Source: Empedobacter tilapiae
GTDB lineage: Bacteria > Bacteroidota > Bacteroidia > Flavobacteriales > Weeksellaceae
Assembly: GCF_004785645.1 (NCBI RefSeq)
Contig: NZ_SRPE01000005.1
Span: forward strand, 1 to 64,000
Length of the DNA: 64,000 bases
Direction: 5' to 3'
Position numbers and translations under genes: made by a program
In this document: one piece after another, positions 54,869 to 62,781 of the stretch
Position numbering within the stretch: position 1 is the stretch's first letter
Layout: every line of letters starts with the position of its first letter
The notes under the pieces: generated by a model
Seen by the model: only the letters and a program-made list of their open reading frames with translations
What the model was told of the DNA's origin: nothing
The model's database searches: none

Positions 54869-55252
54869 TTATTTTTTAGCATCTTTAGGACGTTTCGCTC
54901 CATACTTACTTCTACGTTGAGTACGTCCGTTTACTCCCGCAGTATCTAACGCTCCACGAACAATGTGGTAACGTACACCTGGTAAATCTTTAACTCTACC
55001 TCCTCTAACCAATACTATCGAGTGCTCTTGAAGATTATGACCTTCACCACCGATGTACGCGTTAACTTCTTTCCCGTTTGTTAATCTAACACGAGCAACT
55101 TTACGCATTGCTGAGTTAGGTTTTTTAGGAGTTGTAGTGTAAACACGTGTACAAACACCGCGGCGTTGTGGACATGATTCCAATGCAGCCGATTTACTCT
55201 TCTTGGTTAGTTTTTTTCTACCTTTTCTAACTAATTGTTGAATTGTTGGCAT
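54869..55252 (-). CDS. rpsL: 30S ribosomal protein S12
   Basis: A 127-residue decoding-centre protein. It has [19 protein letters not shown] near residue 40 and [13 protein letters not shown] near 84. The lysines and proline whose substitutions give streptomycin resistance in other bacteria (K42/K43, K88, P91 in E. coli numbering) are unaltered. It is the first gene of the supercluster, with a strong promoter upstream. Confidence 0.97.
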   Translation of the reverse strand: MPTIQQLVRKGRKKLTKKSKSAALESCPQRRGVCTRVYTTTPKKPNSAMRKVARVRLTNGKEVNAYIGGEGHNLQEHSIVLVRGGRVKDLPGVRYHIVRGALDTAGVNGRTQRRSKYGAKRPKDAKK

Positions 55253-55648
55253 ACTAATTAAATTTCCTTTTAAATTTGGATTAAACCCATTTTTTGGGCA
55301 TGCAAAACTACAAATAATTTATACAAAAACAAATAATTATAGATTTATTTTACATTGATTTATAATTTTTTAAACCAATACAATCTTAATTTCACATTTC
55401 ATTAATCACAAATAATACAATGTTAAATTAATCTGCTATCCTTTTTCTTTAATTAAAACAAACTTAGCTAAAGTAAAAATCTTGATTTAGTTATTCTCTT
55501 TAAAAAATTAACACAGTAATCATAAATAAAAACATTCTAAAACTCCATTAATTGAGAATAAGTATTTTTACAAAAACTTTCGCATAATATTTATTTAATG
55601 TTAATTTTACATTAGAAAAATTAATTTTGCACTTCAAAACATTATTAA
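55253..55648. other. Divergent spacer between rpsL and the DUF47 gene
   Basis: 396 bases of AT-rich non-coding DNA. The left end has the rpsL promoter and a roughly 50-base leader. The right end has a TAATTTTG -7 box (55622-55629) for the plus-strand DUF47 gene. The middle (about 55340-55600) shows nothing I can assign. Confidence 0.6.
55304..55334 (-). promoter_or_regulatory. Promoter of rpsL-rpsG-fusA-rpsJ
   Basis: Minus-strand TAGTTTTG (55311-55304, followed by C) and TTTG (55334-55331), separated by 19 bases. Confidence 0.75.
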
Positions 55649-56293
55649 ATGTCGGTAAACTCATTTTTTAAATTATTTACTCCGAAGGATAAAGTATTCT
55701 ATCCTTTGTTCGAGGAAGCTTCAAAAAGTTTAATCAAATTAGCTGAATTGTTACATGAATGTGTAAACGCTCCAGTTGAAGAACGCGAAGATTACATCGC
55801 ACAAATTTCTAAGATCGAAAGTAAAATTGAATATCTTACTCAAAAAACAAATTTAGAGTTAAGCAAAAACTTTATCACACCTTTTGATAGAGAAGATATT
55901 TATCAATTAGTAAAATCTATCGATTATGTTGCAGATAATTTAAATGGTGCAGCAAATCGTATCAATATTTATCAAGTAGATAAAATTACAAAATCTATCC
56001 GCAAAATTACAGCTGTTAATTTAGAAGCTTGTCAATTAATCGGAGAGGGAATTGAGCAATTAAAAGATTTGAGAAACGTAAATCGTATTTACGAAATATG
56101 TGAACGAATCAATAAATTAGAAAATAAATCGGATCGTATTTTTGATAAAGCGGTACAAGAAATTTTCGAGAACGAAACTGATGTTAAGAATATCATCAAG
56201 TATAAGGAAGTTTTATCTTCATTAGAATCTGCAACAGACAAGTGTAAAAGTGTTGCAAATGTATTGGAAGCTGTAGCGGTAAAACACTCATAA
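55649..56293 (+). CDS. DUF47 (PhoU-like) family protein
   Basis: A 214-residue all-helical protein (MSVNSFFKLFTPKDKVFYPLF, repeated coiled helices with KSIDYVADNLNGAANRI and KENKLENKSDRIF-like segments). DUF47 proteins resemble PhoU and are typically encoded next to PiT transporters, where they likely regulate phosphate transport. The pit gene follows 22 bases downstream, so co-transcription is very likely. Confidence 0.93.
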   Translation: MSVNSFFKLFTPKDKVFYPLFEEASKSLIKLAELLHECVNAPVEEREDYIAQISKIESKIEYLTQKTNLELSKNFITPFDREDIYQLVKSIDYVADNLNGAANRINIYQVDKITKSIRKITAVNLEACQLIGEGIEQLKDLRNVNRIYEICERINKLENKSDRIFDKAVQEIFENETDVKNIIKYKEVLSSLESATDKCKSVANVLEAVAVKHS

Positions 56294-56315
56294 CCATAAC
56301 TTAATCTAAAAGATT

Positions 56316-57422
56316 ATGACAGAATTTTTTTCAGCGTTCTCGAGCATGTTATCGTCTACGCCAGGAATGTTATTGATTACTATTATCGTTTTAGCTTTTG
56401 TTTTTGATTATATAAATGGTTTTCACGATGCCGCAAACTCTATTGCTACAATTGTTGCAACTAAGGTTTTAACGCCTTTTCAAGCTGTACTTTGGGCTGC
56501 TGCATTCAACTTTGCTGCTTACTTTATTTCAGTTTATTGGATTGGAGAATTTAAGATTGGTAACACTATTGCAAAATCGGTTAACGAACATTTTATTACG
56601 TTAGAAGTTATTTTAGCTGGTATTATAGCTGCCATTTCTTGGAACTTATTAACATGGAAATTTGGTATTCCTTCTTCTTCTTCTCATACATTAATTGGAG
56701 GATTTATTGGAGCAGCATTAGCTCATGCTGGTGGTTTTTCTGCTGGAGGTGAAGATGTAATTGTTTACAAAAAAGTAATTCCTATTGTATGCTTTATTGT
56801 ATTAGCACCATTAATCGGTATGATTATCGCCTCAATATTAACCATTATCACACTTAACATCTGCAAAAGAGCTAAACCTGCAAAAGCAGAATGGTGGTTT
56901 AAGAAATTACAATTAGTTTCTTCTGCCCTTTTTTCTTTAGGACATGGTATGAATGATGCACAAAAAGTAATGGGTATTATTGGAGCAGCTGTTATTTTCT
57001 ACCACATGAATGTAGATTTTGATCCAGCTTATGTACAAGCAGAAGATAAATTCCAATATTTCGTAGCACATTGGGGATGGGTTCCTATCACTTCTTTTAT
57101 TGTTATCGCATTAGGAACAATGGGAGGTGGATGGAAAATTATCAAAACAATGGGATCTAAAATTACAAAAGTAACACCATTAGAAGGCGTAGTTGCTGAG
57201 ACATCTGGAGCTATGACGCTTTATATTTCTGAACATTTTGGAATCCCTGTTTCTACAACACATACAATTACAGGTTCTATTATCGGTGTTGGTTTAACGA
57301 AACGTGTTTCTGCTGTTCGTTGGGGAGTAACAATCAGTTTGCTTTGGGCATGGGTTCTTACTATTCCAGTTTCAGCATTATTAGCTGCATTGATTTATTA
57401 CATTGTAACACTATTTGTATAA
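56316..57422 (+). CDS. PiT family inorganic phosphate transporter (first copy)
   Basis: A 368-residue membrane protein with about ten helices. Its two PiT signature repeats are GFHDAANSIATIVATKVLTP near residue 35 and the inverted SEHFGIPVSTTHTITGSIIG near 305, and the WKFGIPSSSSHTLIGG motif lies near 112. It imports phosphate (probably metal-phosphate) with H+ or Na+. It follows the DUF47 gene and ends at a terminator, so the second pit copy is separately transcribed. Confidence 0.95.
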   Translation: MTEFFSAFSSMLSSTPGMLLITIIVLAFVFDYINGFHDAANSIATIVATKVLTPFQAVLWAAAFNFAAYFISVYWIGEFKIGNTIAKSVNEHFITLEVILAGIIAAISWNLLTWKFGIPSSSSHTLIGGFIGAALAHAGGFSAGGEDVIVYKKVIPIVCFIVLAPLIGMIIASILTIITLNICKRAKPAKAEWWFKKLQLVSSALFSLGHGMNDAQKVMGIIGAAVIFYHMNVDFDPAYVQAEDKFQYFVAHWGWVPITSFIVIALGTMGGGWKIIKTMGSKITKVTPLEGVVAETSGAMTLYISEHFGIPVSTTHTITGSIIGVGLTKRVSAVRWGVTISLLWAWVLTIPVSALLAALIYYIVTLFV

Positions 57423-57451
57423 GACAACAATTCAATATCATTATTTTTTTC

Positions 57452-57480
57452 AGGAGCTTTTATAAGCTCCTTTTATTTTT
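57452..57480 (+). terminator. Terminator of the DUF47-pit unit
   Basis: AGGAGCTT (57452-57459) pairs with AAGCTCCT (57464-57471) over a TTAT loop and is followed by a T-rich run. Confidence 0.85.
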
Positions 57481-57524
57481 TAAATAATTTTCGAAATTGA
57501 TAAATGATAAGTTTAAGAAAGTTT

Positions 57525-57532
57525 TAAATTTG
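57525..57532 (+). promoter_or_regulatory. -7 box four bases before the second pit gene
   Basis: TAAATTTG (57525-57532), followed by CGCC and the ATG at 57537. No convincing -33 TTTG is visible at 19 bases upstream. If used, the transcript would be leaderless or nearly so. Confidence 0.4.
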
Positions 57533-57536
57533 CGCC

Positions 57537-58634
57537 ATGCAATTAACTGTATTATTTATCATTATCGGTTTAGCCATTTTATTCGATTTTTTAAATGGTT
57601 TTCACGATGCCGCAAACTCTATTGCAACCGTTGTCACAACAAAGGTTTTAACTCCTATTCAAGCAGTTATATGGGCTGCGTTTTTTAATTTTGTCGCTTT
57701 TTTTATCGCCAAATATATCATTGGAGAATTCGGAGTTGCAGACACAATAGCTAAAATTATCAAAGAAGATGTTGTTGTCGCATTTGGTTCCAATCCTTCT
57801 GTAGTTGTTATGGCAGCTCTTTCTGCAGCAATCACTTGGAATATTTTAACTTGGAAATTAGGAATTCCATCTTCTTCTTCTCACACATTGATTGGAGGTT
57901 TAGCTGGAGGTGCATTAGCTGCAACAGGTTATGATTTTTCTGCAATTAACAGTACAATTATCTTAACGATTATCGCTTTTATTTTGGTCGCGCCAATTAT
58001 TGGTTTAATAGCTGGTAATGTTATTTACATCATCACGCTGAATCTTTGTCGAAATGCAAAACCACATAAAGCAGATGCTTGGTTCAAGAAATTACAATTG
58101 GTTTCTTCTGCAATGCTAAGTATTGGTCACGGTTTGAATGATTCTCAAAAAGTAATGGGAGTTATCACATTTGCTTTACTTGCAAATCAAACAGCTATTG
58201 TTAATACTGATATGAATGATTGGATTTTGAATGATGTTTTCGATTGGAAACATTGGTTCATTACAACAAGTAGTACAGATATTCATGATTGGGTTCCAAT
58301 TATGTGTTTCTCGGCAATTGCTTTAGGAACTTTAGGTGGCGGAATGAAAATCTTAAAAACGATGGGAAATAAAATTACAAAAATTACTCCTATCGAAGGT
58401 TTCACAGCGCAAACAGCTTCTGCTATTACTTTATTCTTTACTGAACATATCAAAATGCCTGTTTCTACAACGCACGTGATTACAGGATCAATTATTGGTG
58501 TTGGAATGGTAAAAAGAGTTTCTGCAGTTCGTTGGGGCGTTACAATTAGCTTATTATGGGCTTGGATTTTAACAATTCCAGTTTCTGCACTTATTGCAAC
58601 AGGATTTTATTATCTATTCTCAATGTTTTTCTAA
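57537..58634 (+). CDS. PiT family inorganic phosphate transporter (second copy)
   Basis: A 365-residue paralogue of the preceding transporter, with the same FHDAANSIATVVTTKVLTP and KMPVSTTHVITGSIIGVGM signatures and a similar helix pattern. A central loop (around residues 215-250) is longer and differs from copy one. It has its own promoter candidate and no dedicated DUF47 partner. The pair looks like an old tandem duplication, perhaps giving different affinities or expression. Confidence 0.94.
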   Translation: MQLTVLFIIIGLAILFDFLNGFHDAANSIATVVTTKVLTPIQAVIWAAFFNFVAFFIAKYIIGEFGVADTIAKIIKEDVVVAFGSNPSVVVMAALSAAITWNILTWKLGIPSSSSHTLIGGLAGGALAATGYDFSAINSTIILTIIAFILVAPIIGLIAGNVIYIITLNLCRNAKPHKADAWFKKLQLVSSAMLSIGHGLNDSQKVMGVITFALLANQTAIVNTDMNDWILNDVFDWKHWFITTSSTDIHDWVPIMCFSAIALGTLGGGMKILKTMGNKITKITPIEGFTAQTASAITLFFTEHIKMPVSTTHVITGSIIGVGMVKRVSAVRWGVTISLLWAWILTIPVSALIATGFYYLFSMFF

Positions 58635-58639
58635 CATAA

Positions 58640-58705
58640 AAAATTTAATCATATAAAAAAATGGCTGTCAAAATTGACAGCTATTTTTTTATATGATTAA
58701 ATTTT
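58640..58705. terminator. Near-perfect 66-base palindrome, bidirectional terminator
   Basis: Arms of 32 bases (58640-58671 and 58674-58705) are complementary with a single G/T mismatch (58663 with 58682) and a 2-base centre. The inner part (GGCTGTCA...TGACAGCT) with T runs on both sides is a standard bidirectional terminator. The outer 20 bp extend it far beyond the usual stem. The right arm runs into the mutase stop codon, so both convergent genes share it. Confidence 0.85.
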
Positions 58706-60419
58706 ATTTACTAAAATCTTCTTTCAACAAATCGATCTTCGCTAACAACGCTTGTTGAACAGCTGGATAATCTTCTTTGTTAGAAAGTGGAGCATTTACA
58801 GAGAAATAATATTTAATCTTCGGTTCTGTTCCAGAAGGGCGACAAGCGACTTTACTTCCATCCTCAGTATAGAAAATCAATACATTTGACTTTGGAATCT
58901 CAATTGCTTTTTCTTCTCCAGAAATTAAATCTTTGTCGATAGAAGATTGAAAATCCTTAACACGAACAACTTTAGATCCCGCTAATTCTTTTGGTGAATT
59001 TGTACGGAAATCAACCATCATTTGAGCAATCAATTCTGCACCTTCTTTACCTGGTTTTACAATATTGATTAAATCTTCTTGATATGCTTTTCCGATTTCA
59101 AGATAGATCTCTGTTAGTTTATTATATAAAGAGCTTCCTTTCGCTTTTTGTACAGCTGCAATTTCAGAAACCAATAAAGCTGTTGTAACTGAATCTTTAT
59201 CACGGATAAAATCTCCAACCATAAATCCGAATGACTCTTCTCCTCCTCCAACAAAACTTTCTTTGCCTTCGAATTTACGAATCATATCAGCAATCCATTT
59301 GAAACCTGTTAATCCAACTTTACAATCCACATTGAATTTCGCAGCAATATCATAGAAAATATCAGACGTTACAATTGTCGATCCAATAAATTCTTTTCCA
59401 ACCAATTTTCCTGCTTCTTGCCATTTTTCTAATAAATAATAAGCCAAAACAGTATTCATTTGGTTACCATTCAACAAAACAATTTCGCCTTCGTTATTAC
59501 GAGTTGCAACACCTACACGATCTGCATCAGGGTCTGTTCCAATCACAACATCAGCATCAATTTCGTTTGCTAAAGCAACTGCCATAGTTAACGCTTCTGG
59601 TTCTTCTGGATTTGGCGATTTTACTGTTGGGAAATCTCCACTTGGAATTGCTTGCTCAGTAACTTGATGAACTTGTGTAAAACCAGCTTTTTCAAAAGCT
59701 TTCGGCGTGATTGCAACTGCAGTTCCGTGAATAGAAGTAAAAACAATTTTGATATCTTTTTTTCCTTCTTGCGTAAAACTTCCGTTCGCTACGCATGCCT
59801 CAATAAAAGCTTCATCAATTTCTTTTCCTATATAAGTTAATAATGTATCATTCCCTTTAAATTTGATTTCTTCTACTTTTACACTATTTACTTCGTTGAT
59901 AATTTCTCCATCTTGTGGCGGAACAATTTGTGCTCCATCATTCCAATAAACTTTGTAACCATTGTAAATTGGAGGATTATGAGAAGCTGTCAAAACAATT
60001 CCAGCATCACAACCTAAACGACGAACTGTAAAAGACAATTCTGGCGTTGGACGAAAAGATTCGAACAAATAAACATTGATTCCATTCGCAGTCAAAACAT
60101 CTGCAACCATTTTTGCAAACGTATCCGAATTGTGGCGAACATCGTAAGCAATCGCAACTTTTTTCTCTTTATTCGGAAATTGTTGATTGATATAATTTGC
60201 TAAACCTTGCGTTGCTGCACCAAGTGTATATTTGTTTAAACGATTTGTTCCAACTCCCATTATACCACGCATTCCTCCTGTTCCAAACTCAAGGTTTTTA
60301 TAAAAAGAATCATCTAATTCGGTTGGATTATTATCAATTAAATCTTGAACAGCTTTTCTTGTTTCCGCATCATAAGCGTCAGAAAGCCATAATTTAGCAT
60401 TATCTAAACTTGAAGTCAT
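58704..60419 (-). CDS. Phospho-sugar mutase (phosphoglucomutase/phosphomannomutase)
   Basis: A 571-residue cytoplasmic alpha-D-phosphohexomutase. The phosphoserine loop is TASHNP near residue 143. The metal-binding loop is GTDPDADRVG near 300, the sugar-binding loop is GGGEESFGFMVGDF near 385, and the phosphate-binding loop RPSGTEPKIKYYF is near 520. It converts hexose-1-phosphate to hexose-6-phosphate; which sugar cannot be told from sequence alone. It is followed 8 bases upstream (genome map) by the DUF2807 gene, so the minus-strand genes from 62685 to 58704 may form one operon. Confidence 0.93.
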   Translation of the reverse strand: MTSSLDNAKLWLSDAYDAETRKAVQDLIDNNPTELDDSFYKNLEFGTGGMRGIMGVGTNRLNKYTLGAATQGLANYINQQFPNKEKKVAIAYDVRHNSDTFAKMVADVLTANGINVYLFESFRPTPELSFTVRRLGCDAGIVLTASHNPPIYNGYKVYWNDGAQIVPPQDGEIINEVNSVKVEEIKFKGNDTLLTYIGKEIDEAFIEACVANGSFTQEGKKDIKIVFTSIHGTAVAITPKAFEKAGFTQVHQVTEQAIPSGDFPTVKSPNPEEPEALTMAVALANEIDADVVIGTDPDADRVGVATRNNEGEIVLLNGNQMNTVLAYYLLEKWQEAGKLVGKEFIGSTIVTSDIFYDIAAKFNVDCKVGLTGFKWIADMIRKFEGKESFVGGGEESFGFMVGDFIRDKDSVTTALLVSEIAAVQKAKGSSLYNKLTEIYLEIGKAYQEDLINIVKPGKEGAELIAQMMVDFRTNSPKELAGSKVVRVKDFQSSIDKDLISGEEKAIEIPKSNVLIFYTEDGSKVACRPSGTEPKIKYYFSVNAPLSNKEDYPAVQQALLAKIDLLKEDFSK

Positions 60420-60427
60420 TCTTGTTT

Positions 60428-61132
60428 TTATTTTTTTAGTACTTGGGCGCGATCAGCAATTTTTGTATCCTTATTTGGATCGCCCATAAAATTAACGATT
60501 GAGTTTCCTTTTGCAGAACCATAAAGCGTTTGACGAGCATTGATATCTAACAAAGCATTATCATCTGTTGTAAAATTAGCTTCATTGACCTCGTATTTAA
60601 ACAAATTCAATTGTGCTTCACCATAAGCTTTCACTTTCATAGTTCCAGCAGTTCCTTCTAACATAATATTAGATTGATCATCTGCTTTCAAATCAAAGTT
60701 GTTTGTTATCAAAAAAGTTTGATTAATTCTTGCTTGATCCTTCGCATTCATTGTCAATTCATCCACATTTAATGTTCCAGAAGTTATCAAAGAAGTTTGT
60801 TTATTAACATCAATTTTGTCTAAATCTCGTGTCACATAAACATACAAATCATAGGCACTGTATTGATCTACATTTGATTTTTCTTTAATTGTAACCGCAT
60901 TATTTTTTGCTTCAACTTCTAAATTATCAATAATATTTTGATGCGATTCTACTTTAACTCCAGATTTGTTTCCCGGAACCAAGATAACGTTACAATTACA
61001 CGAAACGCTCAAATCTTTGATATTATCAGCAGTATATTCTTTTTGAGCCGTTGCAGCACCTTCTCCATCAATTGATGATGAACACGAAGTTACAACTAAA
61101 CCTAAAAATCCTAATAAAATTATTTTCTTCAT
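60428..61132 (-). CDS. DUF2807 (head GIN domain) lipoprotein
   Basis: A 234-residue predicted lipoprotein with signal peptide and lipobox VTSC (Cys17). The body is a repetitive beta-solenoid-like DUF2807 domain (DLSVSCNCNVILVPGNKSGV, LTMNAKDQARINQTF, MKVKAYGEAQLNLF). This is a common Bacteroidota adhesin-like or sensor fold of unknown function. It lies 17 bases after the GT2 gene in transcription order. Confidence 0.88.
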   Translation of the reverse strand: MKKIILLGFLGLVVTSCSSSIDGEGAATAQKEYTADNIKDLSVSCNCNVILVPGNKSGVKVESHQNIIDNLEVEAKNNAVTIKEKSNVDQYSAYDLYVYVTRDLDKIDVNKQTSLITSGTLNVDELTMNAKDQARINQTFLITNNFDLKADDQSNIMLEGTAGTMKVKAYGEAQLNLFKYEVNEANFTTDDNALLDINARQTLYGSAKGNSIVNFMGDPNKDTKIADRAQVLKK

Positions 61133-61149
61133 AGTAGTTGGTTATTTAA

Positions 61150-62112
61150 TTAGTTTAAATTCAATTCTTTTTGAACTAAATACAATTGTTTTTCACGATT
61201 ATTACGAACAATTAACTCGCCCAAAAATCCCGCCAAAAATAATTGCGTTCCCAAAATCATAAAAACTAATGAGATATAAAAATAAGGACTATCTGTAATT
61301 AATCTTGCTGGAGAGTGTGAAATATAAACTTTGTACAACTTCTCTATTCCTAAATAAAATGAAGCGAAAAAACCTAAAATAAACATCAACGTTCCTAATA
61401 AACCAAAAATATGCATTGGTTTATTTCCAAATTTTGACGCAAAAAAAAGTGTAATCAAATCTAAAAAACCATTTACAAAACGATTTGCTCCAAATTTTGA
61501 AACACCATATTTACGCGCTTGATGCTTTACCTTTTTCTCAATAATTCTCGAATACCCAGCATTTTTAGCTAAAACAGGAATATAACGGTGCATATCACCA
61601 TACAGTTCAATATTTTGTGTCACTTCCCAGCGATAAGCTTTTAAACCACAATTAAAATCGTGTAATTTTACACCAGACGTTTTACGAGCAACACCATTGA
61701 ATAATTTCGAAGGAAGATTTTTTGTTAATCTATTATCTTGACGATTTTCTTTCCAACCTGAAACAATATCTGCCTTTTGATTTTTTAGCATTTTGTATAA
61801 CGACGGAATTTCCTCAGGAAAATCTTGTAAATCTGCATCCATAGTAATCACAACATCACCTTTAACTTCTTTAAAAGCTGCGCTAAGTGCTGGAGATTTA
61901 CCATAATTTTTACGAAATTTAATTCCTTTTACTTCAGGATTGAAGTTGGCAATATATTCGATAATTTGCCATGAATCGTCTGTACTTCCGTCATCTACGA
62001 AAATAACTTCGAATGTAAAATCATTCTGTTCACAGACTTTTTTGATTCTGTAGAACAATTCCTCTAAGGAATCTTGTTCGTTCAATAAAGGAACAACAAC
62101 TGAAATATTCAT
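61150..62112 (-). CDS. Family 2 glycosyltransferase (DPM1/GtrB-like)
   Basis: A 320-residue GT-A enzyme starting MNISVVVPLLNEQDSLEELF, with EVIFVDDGSTDDSW and MDADLQDFPEEI metal-binding motifs (DxD as DAD). Two C-terminal membrane helices (FGLLGTLMFILGFF and YFYISLVFMILGTQLFLAGFLGE) are typical of polyprenyl-phosphate glycosyltransferases such as GtrB and DPM1. The donor sugar is unknown. It lies 3 bases after the DUF4199 gene, strongly coupled. Confidence 0.92.
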   Translation of the reverse strand: MNISVVVPLLNEQDSLEELFYRIKKVCEQNDFTFEVIFVDDGSTDDSWQIIEYIANFNPEVKGIKFRKNYGKSPALSAAFKEVKGDVVITMDADLQDFPEEIPSLYKMLKNQKADIVSGWKENRQDNRLTKNLPSKLFNGVARKTSGVKLHDFNCGLKAYRWEVTQNIELYGDMHRYIPVLAKNAGYSRIIEKKVKHQARKYGVSKFGANRFVNGFLDLITLFFASKFGNKPMHIFGLLGTLMFILGFFASFYLGIEKLYKVYISHSPARLITDSPYFYISLVFMILGTQLFLAGFLGELIVRNNREKQLYLVQKELNLN

Positions 62113-62115
62113 ATG

Positions 62116-62685
62116 TTAAAAAACACGTTTTTTTAAGAATTGTGAAAACATTGCCGAAATTGCAATGTAGAAAGATAAGAAAATTGAGAATAACCCGAAG
62201 AAGTTTTTTACAGTAAATAAATTAAGTGTTTTATAATCATCCGAATTTCTAAATGTCTCAATATCTTTTGCTATTTTAGGATCAGACATATTTGATGTAA
62301 AAGTATCTAATAATCCTTGCTTCAAACTATCTTGTGCCCATTCTCCGTATGTATTGAAGAAAACAAAAATTACTATCAAACTTATAATACCCGCAAAAAA
62401 AATAGTATAAAAACCTACTTTAAAACCTTCTTTGAAAGTCATTAATTCTTCTGACGTTTGATGATTTTTCGCTTTGTCTTTAGATAAATTAAAAATTACT
62501 AAGAAACAATATAACGCATACAAAGGTAAAACTACAAAGCAACAAATCATGAAGCTATATGTGTAATAATCTTTTACTGATACTGTTCCATTTAACGAAA
62601 AATAAAAATACAGTGCAAAAAACAATGCTAATGTAACCGTTGTAAGCACCAAAGAGTGTTTGAAAATCTTATTAAAACTAATCAT
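62116..62685 (-). CDS. DUF4199 family membrane protein
   Basis: A 189-residue protein with four predicted membrane helices (TTVTLALFFALYFYFS, FMICCFVVLPLYALYCFLVIF, FYTIFFAGIISLIVIFVFF, FFGLFSIFLSFYIAISAM). DUF4199 is a Bacteroidota family, often next to a GT2 gene, with unknown function. TATCTTTG (62697-62690) followed by CAAA and the ATG suggests a leaderless start. Confidence 0.87.
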   Translation of the reverse strand: MISFNKIFKHSLVLTTVTLALFFALYFYFSLNGTVSVKDYYTYSFMICCFVVLPLYALYCFLVIFNLSKDKAKNHQTSEELMTFKEGFKVGFYTIFFAGIISLIVIFVFFNTYGEWAQDSLKQGLLDTFTSNMSDPKIAKDIETFRNSDDYKTLNLFTVKNFFGLFSIFLSFYIAISAMFSQFLKKRVF

Positions 62686-62781
62686 TTTGCAAAGATAAAT
62701 ATATCTCGTAATTCTTTCTCTATTAAATTGTATGATTTAAAAAGGAATTTGTATTCATAAATAAATTATTTTTGTTTGGAA

